Shown piece after piece: positions 27,706 through 36,034 of a stretch of 64,000 nucleotides of DNA. Position 1 is the first letter of the stretch. The number at the start of each line of letters is the position of its first letter. This stretch comes from Bacteroidales bacterium (GTDB lineage Bacteria; Bacteroidota; Bacteroidia; Bacteroidales; UBA12077). Made by a program: the position numbers and the translations under genes. The notes beneath the pieces are model-generated. The model was given only the letters and a program-made list of their open reading frames with translations. It was not told the DNA's origin and did not search any database. The stretch lies in the NCBI GenBank assembly GCA_028282785.1, contig JANQHE010000005.1, positions 44,980 to 108,979 on the forward strand, given 5' to 3'.

Positions 27706-29145
27706 ATGACTATAAATCAACAATTATTTTTAAAACTTTTGGCAAGCAATAAAAGTGTAAGGAAAATTATCGCATCGCAGATTGAGAAAAAGATTTTTCA
27801 GAACTTAATCGGAAATACCGATAAACCATTGGACAATATCAAGGTAAGAAAATTTCAGTGGTCCCGGAATTTAATTCGGACAGTATTAAAAAATTATGAT
27901 AAGGGGATTATCGCAAAGGAAAGTTTTTTAAAATTAAGCAAAGTGATCATCGAAGGAGCTTTCCAGTCAAATAAAAAAAACTATGAGGAGGCGGTTTTAA
28001 ATTACAACAACCGCTATGGAATTAAACCTCCGAGCTTTTTGGTGATCTCACCAACAAAAGCCTGTAACCTAAATTGTTATGGTTGTTATGCAAATAGTAG
28101 CCATAAAACCAAGGAGTATTTGTCTTTTGATTTGCTTGAAAAAATAATAGATGATTTTTATTCCGAATGCCACGGGAGGTTTATCGTAATAAGTGGCGGC
28201 GAACCCCTTTGTTATAACGATAAAGGAAGGACACTTTTGGACATATTTGAGAAGTACAATGATGTATTCTTTATGTTTTTCACCAATGGAACACTGATTA
28301 ATGATGAGGTGGCAAAACGTTTATGGAAAGTAGGAAATGCTGTACCATGTATTTCAGTAGAAGGGTACGAAAATGAAACAAATAAAAGAAGAGGTAACGG
28401 TACTTTTGAAAAAATACACAGTGCTTTTAATGTGTTAAAAGAATACGGATTACCATTTTGTGTTTCTGTTACAGCAACCGAAGAAAACAAAGAAATTCTA
28501 CTCAGTGATAGATTTTACGAATACTACTTTGATGTCATAGGGGCATCTTACATGTGGCAGTTTCACCTAATGCCAATTGGAAGAGGTAATGGCGTGTTTA
28601 ATCTGATGCCGAAACCGGAAACAAGAGTTCAGTTATTCAGGGTTTGGGAAAGACTATTGGAAAAAAAGGGATATTGTGTGGCTGATTTCTGGAATAGTGG
28701 GATGCTTACAAATGGCTGCATTGCTTATGGCAGGCAGGGAGGATATATTTATATTGATTGGAACGGTAAAATAACACCGTGTGTCTTTGTTCCTTTCTAT
28801 GTCGATACCGTTTCGGAGTTATATGAAAGAGGACAAAAATTGGGCAATGCACTAAACAGGAATTTCTTTAAAAATGGGAGAAAATGGCAAGACAATTATG
28901 AATCAGGGAAAAGTAGTGAAGAATATAATGGATTGATGCCTTGTTCAATTAGAGATCACTTTAAGGTATTTAAAAATGAAATACTTACAGCTGGTGCGCA
29001 TGGAGTTGATGAAACAGCAGATTACATAAAGTGTAATAGCGATTATAGCGACCGGCTATTAAATTATGATTTAAGATTGAATGAACTTACCCGGGAAATT
29101 TGGGACCAGGAATATGTAAATAATCATCATCATTTCATTGATTAA
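27706..29145 (+). CDS. Radical SAM/SPASM-type protein of unknown substrate
   Basis: A 479-residue radical SAM enzyme. The 4Fe-4S cluster motif is Cys120, Cys124, Cys127 in KACNLNCYGCY (CxxxCxxC). The SAM-binding GGEP motif is present (VISGGEPL). A C-terminal region with extra cysteines (GCIAYGRQGGYIYIDWNGKITPCVF..., MPCSIRD) looks like a SPASM-type auxiliary cluster site. The first 110 residues are a helical N-terminal extension without a known domain. Substrate and product are unknown. It lies between a TetR gene and a CLC channel gene (3-base gap), so all three probably form one regulated unit. Confidence 0.85.
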   Translation: MTINQQLFLKLLASNKSVRKIIASQIEKKIFQNLIGNTDKPLDNIKVRKFQWSRNLIRTVLKNYDKGIIAKESFLKLSKVIIEGAFQSNKKNYEEAVLNYNNRYGIKPPSFLVISPTKACNLNCYGCYANSSHKTKEYLSFDLLEKIIDDFYSECHGRFIVISGGEPLCYNDKGRTLLDIFEKYNDVFFMFFTNGTLINDEVAKRLWKVGNAVPCISVEGYENETNKRRGNGTFEKIHSAFNVLKEYGLPFCVSVTATEENKEILLSDRFYEYYFDVIGASYMWQFHLMPIGRGNGVFNLMPKPETRVQLFRVWERLLEKKGYCVADFWNSGMLTNGCIAYGRQGGYIYIDWNGKITPCVFVPFYVDTVSELYERGQKLGNALNRNFFKNGRKWQDNYESGKSSEEYNGLMPCSIRDHFKVFKNEILTAGAHGVDETADYIKCNSDYSDRLLNYDLRLNELTREIWDQEYVNNHHHFID

Positions 29146-29148
29146 CAG

Positions 29149-30912
29149 ATGCGGAGTATACTGAATACATTTGCTGAAATTATTAAAACCAATAAAAGGT
29201 ATTTAAGGATATTGCTGTTAAGTATCTTAATTGGTGCCATTGTAGGTATAGCCGCAGTAGCTATTAAAGGTGGTGTTAAAGGCATAGAGCATCTGATAAG
29301 TAAATTCAACCTGAAAGAGCAGGGTTTTCTTTATCCGTTAATACCCATATTGGGGATAGTAGTCACCATATTGTTTGTTCGGTTGATAATAAAAAATAAT
29401 ATAGGTGCTGGTATTTCAAATGTTCTTTATGCAATTAACAAACAAAAGGGAAGAATAAAGAGGCACAATATTTTTTCGTCTTTGCTAGGTAGCATAATTA
29501 CCGTAGGTTTTGGTGGTTCGGCGGGATTAGAGGGGCCAACCATTACAACCGGTGCTGCAATAGGGTCAAACATAGGCCGGATACTTAGGCTAAAAGAAAA
29601 AGAACTGCTTATTTTAATCGGGTGTGCATCGGCCGGGGCAATATCCTCTATATTTAAAGCACCTATTGCCGGGGTGATTTTTGCAATCGAAGTACTTTTA
29701 CTGGAACTTACCCTTACAGCAGTTGCCCCTCTCATATTAGCTTCTATCTCTTCTGTACTGATTTCGTTTATATTTTTCGGACAAGAGAGTATCTATACCT
29801 TAATACTTACAGACAAAACATACCATTTAAGCAACTTATTACTTTATGCCCTTCTTGGCATTTGTAGCGGGATAGCATCGGTCTGTTTTAGCAGCATTTA
29901 TAAAAAATACAATGATTTTAGTAAAAAAATCAGTTCTAAATCTCTTAAGATTGTTATAGGTACGATGATCGTCGGAACTGGGATTTACCTTTTTCCTTCT
30001 TTGGCCGGTGAAGGCTTCCAATACACGAATGGCAATATCAATGGGGAAGTTGACGATGTTTTCAATAATTCCATTTTCGAACGACTGAAATTGTATGGGG
30101 GACATATTTTGTTCTTAGCCACAATAGTAATAGTCACGAAAATGATCATTACCTCGGCAACCCTTGCTTCGGGAGGCGTTGGAGGAGTGTTTGCCCCATC
30201 GTTATTTATCGGCTCAACATTGGGGATATCCATTGCTAAATCGCTGGAAAAAATTGGATTTGGTATTGACAGGACAAATTTTGCACTCGCAGGTATGGCA
30301 GGATTAATTGCCGGGGTAATTCATGCACCACTCACGGCGATATTCCTGGTTGCCGAATTAACAACGGGCTATTACCTGATTGTTCCCCTCATGATTGTAT
30401 CAATTACGTCTTACGGGATGGTTAAAATATTTCATAACGAATCAATATATACTTATCAATTGGTTCAAAAGGGGTTGGTAATTACAAGGCATAAAGACAA
30501 AGCGACTATAAATAAGTTAAGTATATCCCGGATTATTGAAAATGATTTTTTAACCCTGAGTCCGGATTGTTCCATTGATGAACTCCATGGCAAACTCAAA
30601 AATGTAAAAAGAAATGTATTTCCTATAATTGATGAATCAAAAGAACTCGTTGGGATACTTACACTTAACGATATCAGGAAATATGTGTTTGATAAGAATA
30701 ACCATGAAGATTTAAAGGTTGGGGATATTATGTATTATCCTGAAGCAATGGTCGATTATAATGATTCAATTGAAGATATTGTCAATAAATTTGAAATTTC
30801 AAAGCACTACAATATCCCCGTACTAAAAAATGGAGAATATGCCGGATGCATATCCAAAGTAAGGCTTTTCGAAACTTACAGGAATCATATCAAAGAAGTG
30901 TCCTGTAAATAG
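29149..30912 (+). CDS. CLC-family chloride channel with CBS pair
   Basis: A 587-residue CLC protein with about ten membrane-spanning helices (residues about 20-430) and two CBS domains (about 450-585). The anion-path motifs GSAGLEGP (gating Glu128) and GGVGGVFAPSLFIGS are present. At the position of the internal proton Glu of CLC antiporters (EcClC E203) the sequence reads FAIEVLL, so a Val is there. This suggests a passive channel rather than a chloride/proton exchanger. The CBS pair may sense nucleotides. The start ATG is 3 bases after the radical SAM stop, so they are co-transcribed. Confidence 0.92.
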   Translation: MRSILNTFAEIIKTNKRYLRILLLSILIGAIVGIAAVAIKGGVKGIEHLISKFNLKEQGFLYPLIPILGIVVTILFVRLIIKNNIGAGISNVLYAINKQKGRIKRHNIFSSLLGSIITVGFGGSAGLEGPTITTGAAIGSNIGRILRLKEKELLILIGCASAGAISSIFKAPIAGVIFAIEVLLLELTLTAVAPLILASISSVLISFIFFGQESIYTLILTDKTYHLSNLLLYALLGICSGIASVCFSSIYKKYNDFSKKISSKSLKIVIGTMIVGTGIYLFPSLAGEGFQYTNGNINGEVDDVFNNSIFERLKLYGGHILFLATIVIVTKMIITSATLASGGVGGVFAPSLFIGSTLGISIAKSLEKIGFGIDRTNFALAGMAGLIAGVIHAPLTAIFLVAELTTGYYLIVPLMIVSITSYGMVKIFHNESIYTYQLVQKGLVITRHKDKATINKLSISRIIENDFLTLSPDCSIDELHGKLKNVKRNVFPIIDESKELVGILTLNDIRKYVFDKNNHEDLKVGDIMYYPEAMVDYNDSIEDIVNKFEISKHYNIPVLKNGEYAGCISKVRLFETYRNHIKEVSCK

Positions 30913-30984
30913 TTTTTTTTATTCTTTTTTAACATTCACAAGATTTTTATTTGATTTTTGGAAAACAGCCAGGTTTCTGTTTTT

Positions 30985-31068
30985 CTATATTACATGTCCG
31001 CCAGAGACTTTTATCACCTGTCCGGTTAAGTAACTTGCTGCCCCCTGTTTATTGATTAAAATAAGGAT
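30985..31068 (-). pseudogene. C-terminal remnant of a short-chain dehydrogenase/reductase
   Basis: On the minus strand the frame reads AASYLTGQVIKVSGG and then HVI and a stop. This is the standard end of SDR/FabG-type reductases (ASYLTGQVIxVDGG). Nothing upstream continues the protein, so only the last 28 codons are left. Confidence 0.6.
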
Positions 31069-31483
31069 AGAATGTGTAACTGTATTCAGAATGATTTACA
31101 ATAATTTGCTACGCAATTATCCCGTCCGGTATGTATTAAATGTACAATCTCTATTGATAATATTCAGTGATAAAACAACGGTTTTACCTGTTGTTATTTT
31201 TCTATTCTGTTAACCAATATCGAATAACAACCTTTTATTACCGCGCTCAGCTTAAGGAATAGCAAAACATTGTGACATTAAGAGGATGATGTTTTGTTAA
31301 AATTGATATGTACCCTTAGATTAATTCCTGTTTTTGAAAAGCATTTACAAATTAAAAGCGAATAGCCCGGCCAACCTTTCGTTCAATTTTTACATCATTT
31401 TTAATAACAAGTGTAGCGTTTTTAAATGTTCATGCGTATTGGGGCAGAATTAATTTTCTATCAAACAATTAAAACATAAAATT
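31069..31483. other. Intergenic region before the ECF sigma operon
   Basis: About 410 bases with no credible frame on either strand. It presumably contains the promoter of the lipoprotein-sigma operon, but I see no clear -33/-7 pair. Confidence 0.3.
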
Positions 31484-31987
31484 ATGAAAACGTTTAATTT
31501 GATTGTACTGGTTGGTATAATTGTATTCACGTCCTGCAGTAAAGAAGATGATGTTAGCCATGGTAAAAAATATCCTGTACCTATCATTCAGGAAAACTTT
31601 AACTTTTATAAAAGTGCCGAATTATATAGCGATGCACAGAGAATGCGTTCTGAAAGTTACAGCGACGTGTTTGAAATCGAAAAAGTTGAACGGGTTGGCA
31701 ACCGTTTAGATGTTACTGTTTCATATAAGGGAAACTGTGAAATAAATAAGTTTGACGTAATATGGGACGGTATTATTATGGAATCCTGGCCTGTACAAAC
31801 AAGAATCATGATTAAAAGAAGTACTTCAAACTGTGATTCGTATGGGGAAATAAAAAAGGAAATATTATCAATTGATTTGGTTGAGTTAATTGGCGATACT
31901 GTTTTAGTAGAAGGTGCTATTTTCCATGTGTCCAATGCCTCGAAAACCCCGGATGAGGCAAACGCCGATACGATTATTACCCATTAA
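31484..31987 (+). CDS. Small lipoprotein of unknown function
   Basis: A 167-residue lipoprotein. The signal peptide ends in the lipobox IVFTSCSK (Cys about residue 19). The mature part has alternating short strands (RVGNRLDVTVSYKGNCEINKF) and two further cysteines that could form a disulphide. I do not recognise the family. It lies 52 bases upstream of the ECF sigma gene on the same strand, so it may belong to the same envelope-stress operon. Confidence 0.7.
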   Translation: MKTFNLIVLVGIIVFTSCSKEDDVSHGKKYPVPIIQENFNFYKSAELYSDAQRMRSESYSDVFEIEKVERVGNRLDVTVSYKGNCEINKFDVIWDGIIMESWPVQTRIMIKRSTSNCDSYGEIKKEILSIDLVELIGDTVLVEGAIFHVSNASKTPDEANADTIITH

Positions 31988-32039
31988 AATTAAATCAATA
32001 ATTTATTCAGGTTTTTAGCCCTGATTTTTATTAACGATA

Positions 32040-32600
32040 GTGAATGAAAACCAATTTCTGCACCTTCCGGCTATCATACAAGGATGCAGGGAAGGAAACG
32101 AGAAATGCTGGGAGCTTCTGTACAAAAGTTATTATGGATATGTTATGAGCATTGCCTTGCGCTATTTATCAAGAAAGCAACTTGCCGAAGAAGCTGTAAA
32201 CGACAGTTTCCTCAAAGTTTTTAATCACATAAACAATTATGACACTGTGAAATCTTTTAAAACCTGGATAGGGCAAATAACTGTCAATACTTGTATCGAC
32301 CTGCTTAGAAAAGAAAACAGGTTTCTTAGAGCAGGCAATGATCAATTACCTGCATACAGTGTTAACGAAACTGTTACCGGTAAACTGAATTATGCCAGTA
32401 TATTAAAAGGTTTGGACAAACTTCCTATGCTTCAGCGACTTGTTTTCAACATGTATGAAATTGAAGGTTACAGCCATGCAGAGATATCTGAAAAGCTTGA
32501 TATACCAGAAAGTTCTTCGAGGACATACCTGACACGTGCAAAAAAGAAATTGCAGATATATTATCAGGAACTGATAAAAGAAAAAAATGCAAGACTTTGA
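32040..32600 (+). CDS. ECF-type RNA polymerase sigma factor
   Basis: A 186-residue sigma-70 family ECF factor. Region 2 spans about residues 14-80 (LLYKSYYGYVMSIALRYLSRKQLAEEAVNDSFLKVF...FKTWIGQITVNTCID). Region 4 lies at about 120-175 (LPMLQRLVFNMYEIEGYSHAEISEKLDIPESSSRTYLTRAKKKL). Start is GTG at 32,040; no ATG is close. The gene overlaps the next one by 14 bases, which encodes a likely anti-sigma domain. It should direct a small regulon for envelope conditions. Confidence 0.92.
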   Translation: MNENQFLHLPAIIQGCREGNEKCWELLYKSYYGYVMSIALRYLSRKQLAEEAVNDSFLKVFNHINNYDTVKSFKTWIGQITVNTCIDLLRKENRFLRAGNDQLPAYSVNETVTGKLNYASILKGLDKLPMLQRLVFNMYEIEGYSHAEISEKLDIPESSSRTYLTRAKKKLQIYYQELIKEKNARL

Positions 32601-33801
32601 TGACATACTGAGCTCAATAAGGAGAATAGCCCACGAGCATGAAGAGCCTTATAAAGATGGAGCCTGGGAGGCTTTTCTAAAAACCCGGAAAAAAAAGCAA
32701 AAAGCAATTTTTACCTGGTCATTGGTTACTTCCGGTTTGGCGGCTAGCCTGGTAATAGGCTTTTTTTTCATTCCTTCATTGTCAGATAAGAAGACTGTAC
32801 AAGAGGACTTATCAGATACTATTTACAATATTATCCCCCCTGCGGAAGCTATGCCGGGAACATTTGAGGTTACAACCAAACAAGCGGAGATAAAGAAAAA
32901 AACAGAACTCCGACAAATTGAAAATGAAGATGTCCAATATGAAAAAAATATTATTTATCCGATAACAAAAAATGAAAAACATGCGGATAGCCCGGAATTG
33001 AATGAAGGTAAAAACAAGCACTTTGTAAACCGGGAAAATGAACAGAAAAATTTTGCTTTTGAGGAGAAAGATACAACAACTATTTTTTCTGCTAACAATA
33101 CCATACACCCTTCAAATAATCACCATGAATTTACAAAAAGTTTGGAGGAAGGCCTTGAAGAAGAAACTCCGGAAAAAAACAAACGCAAACGTTTAAGCCT
33201 GGGATTTTCTGTTTCACCGCTTTTGGCCACAAATGATGATGGTAGTCATCCGGGAGTATCCGCAGGAATTCAAATGGATATACCGATATCAGGAAAGGTT
33301 TCAATCAATAGCGGACTCATCTTTGCACATCAAAAAGTTGAAAATGTGTATAAAGACCGCTCATCGTTCAGTGAGCCTCTATCACTGACTTCAAGGTTAA
33401 CCAGTTTTGATATTCCGGTTAACTTCAAAATTGTCCTGAAGAAAGAAAAAAACAAAGAATCCTATTTAGTGGCCGGAATATCTTCCGTAGGGTATATAAA
33501 CGAAAGCAATACGTTTACTTATGAATATGAAGAGGTAATCGAAATAACAACTGTAAGGGAGGGGCAAGAAATAACAACCTATCAAACTATTCTGACAGAA
33601 AAAAACGTTGAAAATACAGAACCTGCCTTTTCAACTTTTGATTTTGCCGGGTTTATGAATTTTTCATATGGTTTGAAAGGCCCATTTTCAAAAAATATAT
33701 ATTTAACAATTGAGCCCTATATAAAATTACCATTGAGCGGATTAACCGCGAATAACCTTCGGTATACAACCGGAGGGGTTCGTTTAATAATTTCTAAATA
33801 A
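32587..33801 (+). CDS. Anti-sigma-like inner-membrane protein fused to a beta-barrel domain
   Basis: A 404-residue protein. The N-terminal cytoplasmic part (about residues 1-40) carries GAWEAFLKTRKKKQ, like the W-x-x-F helix of Bacteroidota anti-sigma factors. One membrane helix follows at about 42-62. A long polar linker spans about 65-195. The C-terminal 200 residues show the alternating strands of an outer-membrane beta-barrel (LSLGFSVSPLLATND, GVSAGIQMDIPISGK, ending in GGVRLIISK). This layout is typical of genes next to ECF sigma factors in the phylum. It overlaps the sigma gene by 14 bases. That it restrains the sigma factor is inferred. Confidence 0.72.
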   Translation: MQDFDDILSSIRRIAHEHEEPYKDGAWEAFLKTRKKKQKAIFTWSLVTSGLAASLVIGFFFIPSLSDKKTVQEDLSDTIYNIIPPAEAMPGTFEVTTKQAEIKKKTELRQIENEDVQYEKNIIYPITKNEKHADSPELNEGKNKHFVNRENEQKNFAFEEKDTTTIFSANNTIHPSNNHHEFTKSLEEGLEEETPEKNKRKRLSLGFSVSPLLATNDDGSHPGVSAGIQMDIPISGKVSINSGLIFAHQKVENVYKDRSSFSEPLSLTSRLTSFDIPVNFKIVLKKEKNKESYLVAGISSVGYINESNTFTYEYEEVIEITTVREGQEITTYQTILTEKNVENTEPAFSTFDFAGFMNFSYGLKGPFSKNIYLTIEPYIKLPLSGLTANNLRYTTGGVRLIISK

Positions 33802-33823
33802 ATAACATTTAAAAGTTTCAATT

Positions 33824-34765
33824 ATGAAGATAAAAACAATTTTTTTTAATTTACTAATACTTATGATAGTGTTCGCCGGATGCGAGAAAGAAGAAAGCGA
33901 TTATGATAAACAAGTTAAAATTGATGATGGAAAGATAGAAAAGTACCTGGCCGATAAAAAAATTAGTGCAAACCTGGCGCCGGAGGGATATTACTACCAG
34001 AAGATAAAAGAAAACACTGATGGAGAAGTTATCTCAAAAAATGATGTGGTTGCGTTTTATTATTCTATGCGTTTGTTGGACGGTTCAGAACTGGATACTT
34101 ATATGGACACTTTGCAGTCCCCTTTACTGTTTAAGCAAGGAAGTAATGCCCTTTGGCCAAAAGGTTTGGATATGGGTATAAAAAAAATGCATGTCGATGA
34201 GCATTACAGGTTCTATTTGCCTTCTTACCTGGCTTATTATGACTATTCGCTCAATGATTATTTTCCTATTTTTTCAAATTTTATAATCGACATAAAAGTG
34301 ACAGGCATTGCATCAGAAACTGAAATTCAAGACATTGAGCTAGATTCCATCAAATCGTTTATTGCCAAGGAAGAATACGAAAATGCGGACAAATATGCTT
34401 CAGGGCTTTATTACATTGAAACCGAGGAAGGAGAAGGTAATAAGCCAACCACAGGGGATTATGTTACCATTCATTTTACAAGGAAATACCTTGACGGAAC
34501 TGTTATTGAATCAACCGAAAATAAACCGGTTTCATTTTATCTGGGAAGCAACAAAGCCATTGAAGGGCTTCAGGACGGGATCCGCCTGATGAAAGAAGGA
34601 GGGGAAGCAATTCTGATTATGCCTTCAAAAATTGCTTTTGGAAAAAGTTTACAAGTACTCCCCATTGGCTTAAGAGAAGAAATGTACGAAGAAAATATTT
34701 TGCTTTATGATGTAGAGCCATATTCTCCGGTTTTATATGAGGTAGAATTGATTGAGGCTAAATAA
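33824..34765 (+). CDS. Lipoprotein with two FKBP-type isomerase domains
   Basis: A 313-residue lipoprotein (lipobox IVFAGC, Cys about 21). A first, divergent FKBP domain lies at about residues 55-165 (ENTDGEVISKNDVVAFYYSMRLLDGS). The second, better preserved one is at about 195-312 (GDYVTIHFTRKYLDGTVIEST, AIEGLQDGIRLMKEGGEAILIMPSKIAFG). It is likely a periplasmic folding catalyst attached to a membrane. It follows the anti-sigma/barrel gene after 22 bases and probably belongs to the ECF operon. Confidence 0.85.
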   Translation: MKIKTIFFNLLILMIVFAGCEKEESDYDKQVKIDDGKIEKYLADKKISANLAPEGYYYQKIKENTDGEVISKNDVVAFYYSMRLLDGSELDTYMDTLQSPLLFKQGSNALWPKGLDMGIKKMHVDEHYRFYLPSYLAYYDYSLNDYFPIFSNFIIDIKVTGIASETEIQDIELDSIKSFIAKEEYENADKYASGLYYIETEEGEGNKPTTGDYVTIHFTRKYLDGTVIESTENKPVSFYLGSNKAIEGLQDGIRLMKEGGEAILIMPSKIAFGKSLQVLPIGLREEMYEENILLYDVEPYSPVLYEVELIEAK

Positions 34766-35372
34766 TTAATCAGACGTAGCTTTCCTTAAAGATAGGTTCT
34801 GTAGAACCAGTAAAAACAGGGAGGGCCTTCTTTAGAGTTATTCCTTTACAGGATTATCTTCGAACTATAAAAAAATAGAGATGTTAATGAATTAATTCAT
34901 TATGTATAGTTTCACATAATTAATCAGATATACGCCGAATTTTCTTGATGATCGTCAAGATCAATTTGATAGAATTGATTTATTTTTACAAGTTGTAAAA
35001 ACAAAAAAACTGTGATATGTACTTGGATTTTTAATAAGCAGATAATTGTGGTAAAAATGAAACCTGAATGTATTAACTTTCTTTGACATAAATAGAAATC
35101 ATTATTTTAATACCGAACGCTTGATGAATTTAACCATGATCTTTTTGAGTATAGGAACTTTGAATTTTTTTTATTTACTTTATTTAAAGTTTATTTGAGT
35201 TTGTAAACGTATTTGTTCTGTTTATAAACTCACCTAAATGATTTGTAAGTATTTATCCTTTAACTGATTTATTTGAATTCAAAAATGCATTTGCTTCAAT
35301 CGAAAGGGGAAATGTATTAACAGGGGATGCTGAAAACCTTATAGAGTAGGCATTAATTTAATTTTTTGTAAA
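34766..35372. other. Long intergenic stretch, no gene visible
   Basis: About 600 AT-rich bases. It holds a short hairpin GGTTCT-GT-AGAACC (34,795-34,808), copy 1 of a 60-bp direct repeat (34,901-34,959) and then nothing coding until the precursor peptide at 35,373. Confidence 0.5.
34901..34988 (+). promoter_or_regulatory. Direct repeat copy 1 with Crp/Fnr-like palindrome and -7-like box
   Basis: Bases 34,901-34,959 match 36,648-36,708 apart from a few changes and a 2-base gap. The palindrome TTGATGATCGTCAA (34,945-34,958) fits TTGAY-N4-RTCAA. TATTTTTA at 34,981-34,988 differs by one base from the -7 consensus, and its centre is 33 bases from that of the palindrome. No gene follows closely, so it may be a stranded promoter copy. 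Confidence 0.6.
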
Positions 35373-35537
35373 ATGAAAAAGAAAAAAGTGAATTCAAAGT
35401 TAACACTTAAAAAGCAAGTGATTAGCAATCTAAAAGAAGTAAAAGGAGGAAAACCATGGACATTCGGATGCACAATTGGATGCGAGATAAGTGTAGAAAT
35501 AGATTGTCCGGGAACTTACCAAGGTGATTGTATCTAG
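35373..35537 (+). CDS. Class I lanthipeptide-like RiPP precursor peptide
   Basis: A 54-residue peptide. The Lys-rich leader (MKKKKVNSKLTLKKQVISNL, then KEVKGG) matches Bacteroidota lanthipeptide-type leaders (KLxLKKxxIxNL...GG). The double-Gly at residues 25-26 is the expected cut site. The 28-residue core KPWTFGCTIGCEIS... has four Cys with Ser/Thr nearby, enough for thioether rings. No LanB, LanC, transporter or protease is in the window, so it is an orphan here. It is absent from long-ORF scans because of its size. Confidence 0.75.
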   Translation: MKKKKVNSKLTLKKQVISNLKEVKGGKPWTFGCTIGCEISVEIDCPGTYQGDCI

Positions 35538-35639
35538 TATTATCTGATTACTTTACCTTATTCGAGTATAATTAATATTACAGAGTAATTATGTACTTTA
35601 AAACTCGAAAGCAACAGGTACTAAAATTAAATCTATCTA

Positions 35640-35789
35640 AATAAAAAAAAGAAAAGTATCAAAAAAATAGGTTTAAATAAAGAAACTGTTACCAATCTGA
35701 ATTTAAAAAATATAAAAGGTGGAGCATATATATCTTTTATTGAAGAGAGTTATACGGCAGAAACTATATGTATTACATTAAAATGTTAG
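35640..35789 (+). pseudogene. Second lanthipeptide-like precursor, without a start codon
   Basis: An in-frame stretch of 49 codons reads KKKKSIKKIGLNKETVTNL, then NLKNIKGG and a 21-residue core ending TLKC. The leader fits the family better than its neighbour does (GLNKETVTNL...IKGG). However, no ATG, GTG or TTG lies between the upstream stop (35,628) and the leader. It begins in a run of eight A, where an indel could have moved the start; ATG 35,591 in another frame gives VLKLNLSK before stopping. Two Cys and several Ser/Thr remain in the core. Likely decayed, or a homopolymer sequencing error. Confidence 0.55.
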
Positions 35790-35814
35790 ATACTAAGTTA
35801 TTTTTTAGATAATT

Positions 35815-35840
35815 AAGGTGGGTTATTCCCACCTTTTTTA
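35815..35840 (+). terminator. Terminator after the precursor peptides
   Basis: A perfect 8-bp stem AAGGTGGG / CCCACCTT with a TTATT loop, followed by TTTT. It lies 26 bases after the second precursor stop. Confidence 0.85.
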
Positions 35841-35858
35841 TTTAAACATACAAAACCA

Positions 35859-35956
35859 CCGTCGAAGACGGTAGTAACCAGCCAGCCGGCCTGTTTACCG
35901 AACAGGCAGGTGTGCGTCTGGCTGTGTCGTTTTGTCATTCCCGCAAAAGCGGGAAT
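35859..35956. repeat. Block of three hairpins, GC-rich repeat element
   Basis: Within 100 bases there are three perfect hairpins: ACCGTC-GAA-GACGGT (about 35,859), GCCTGTT-TACCG-AACAGGC (35,889-35,907) and ATTCCCGC-AAAA-GCGGGAAT (35,937-35,956). The last is a widespread type of intergenic palindrome in bacterial genomes. CCAGCCAG/CTGGCTG arms also enclose the second. It looks like a REP/BIME-style element in otherwise AT-rich DNA. Confidence 0.6.
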
Positions 35957-36034
35957 CTATTTTTCATAATGTTTTCAAAGTTAAACGGAAATTGTTCGTA
36001 TTATTATAAAAGCTTTTAGCGTTAACAGTTCTAA

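Noticed and set aside
29427..30233. Minus-strand frames within the CLC gene
   Set aside because: Shadows of the CLC coding frame with no independent support.
27706..35789. The radical SAM/SPASM gene as the modifying enzyme of the lanthipeptide-like precursors
   Set aside because: It is 6 kb away, has its own TetR operon with a CLC gene, and class I lanthipeptides need LanB/LanC rather than radical SAM.
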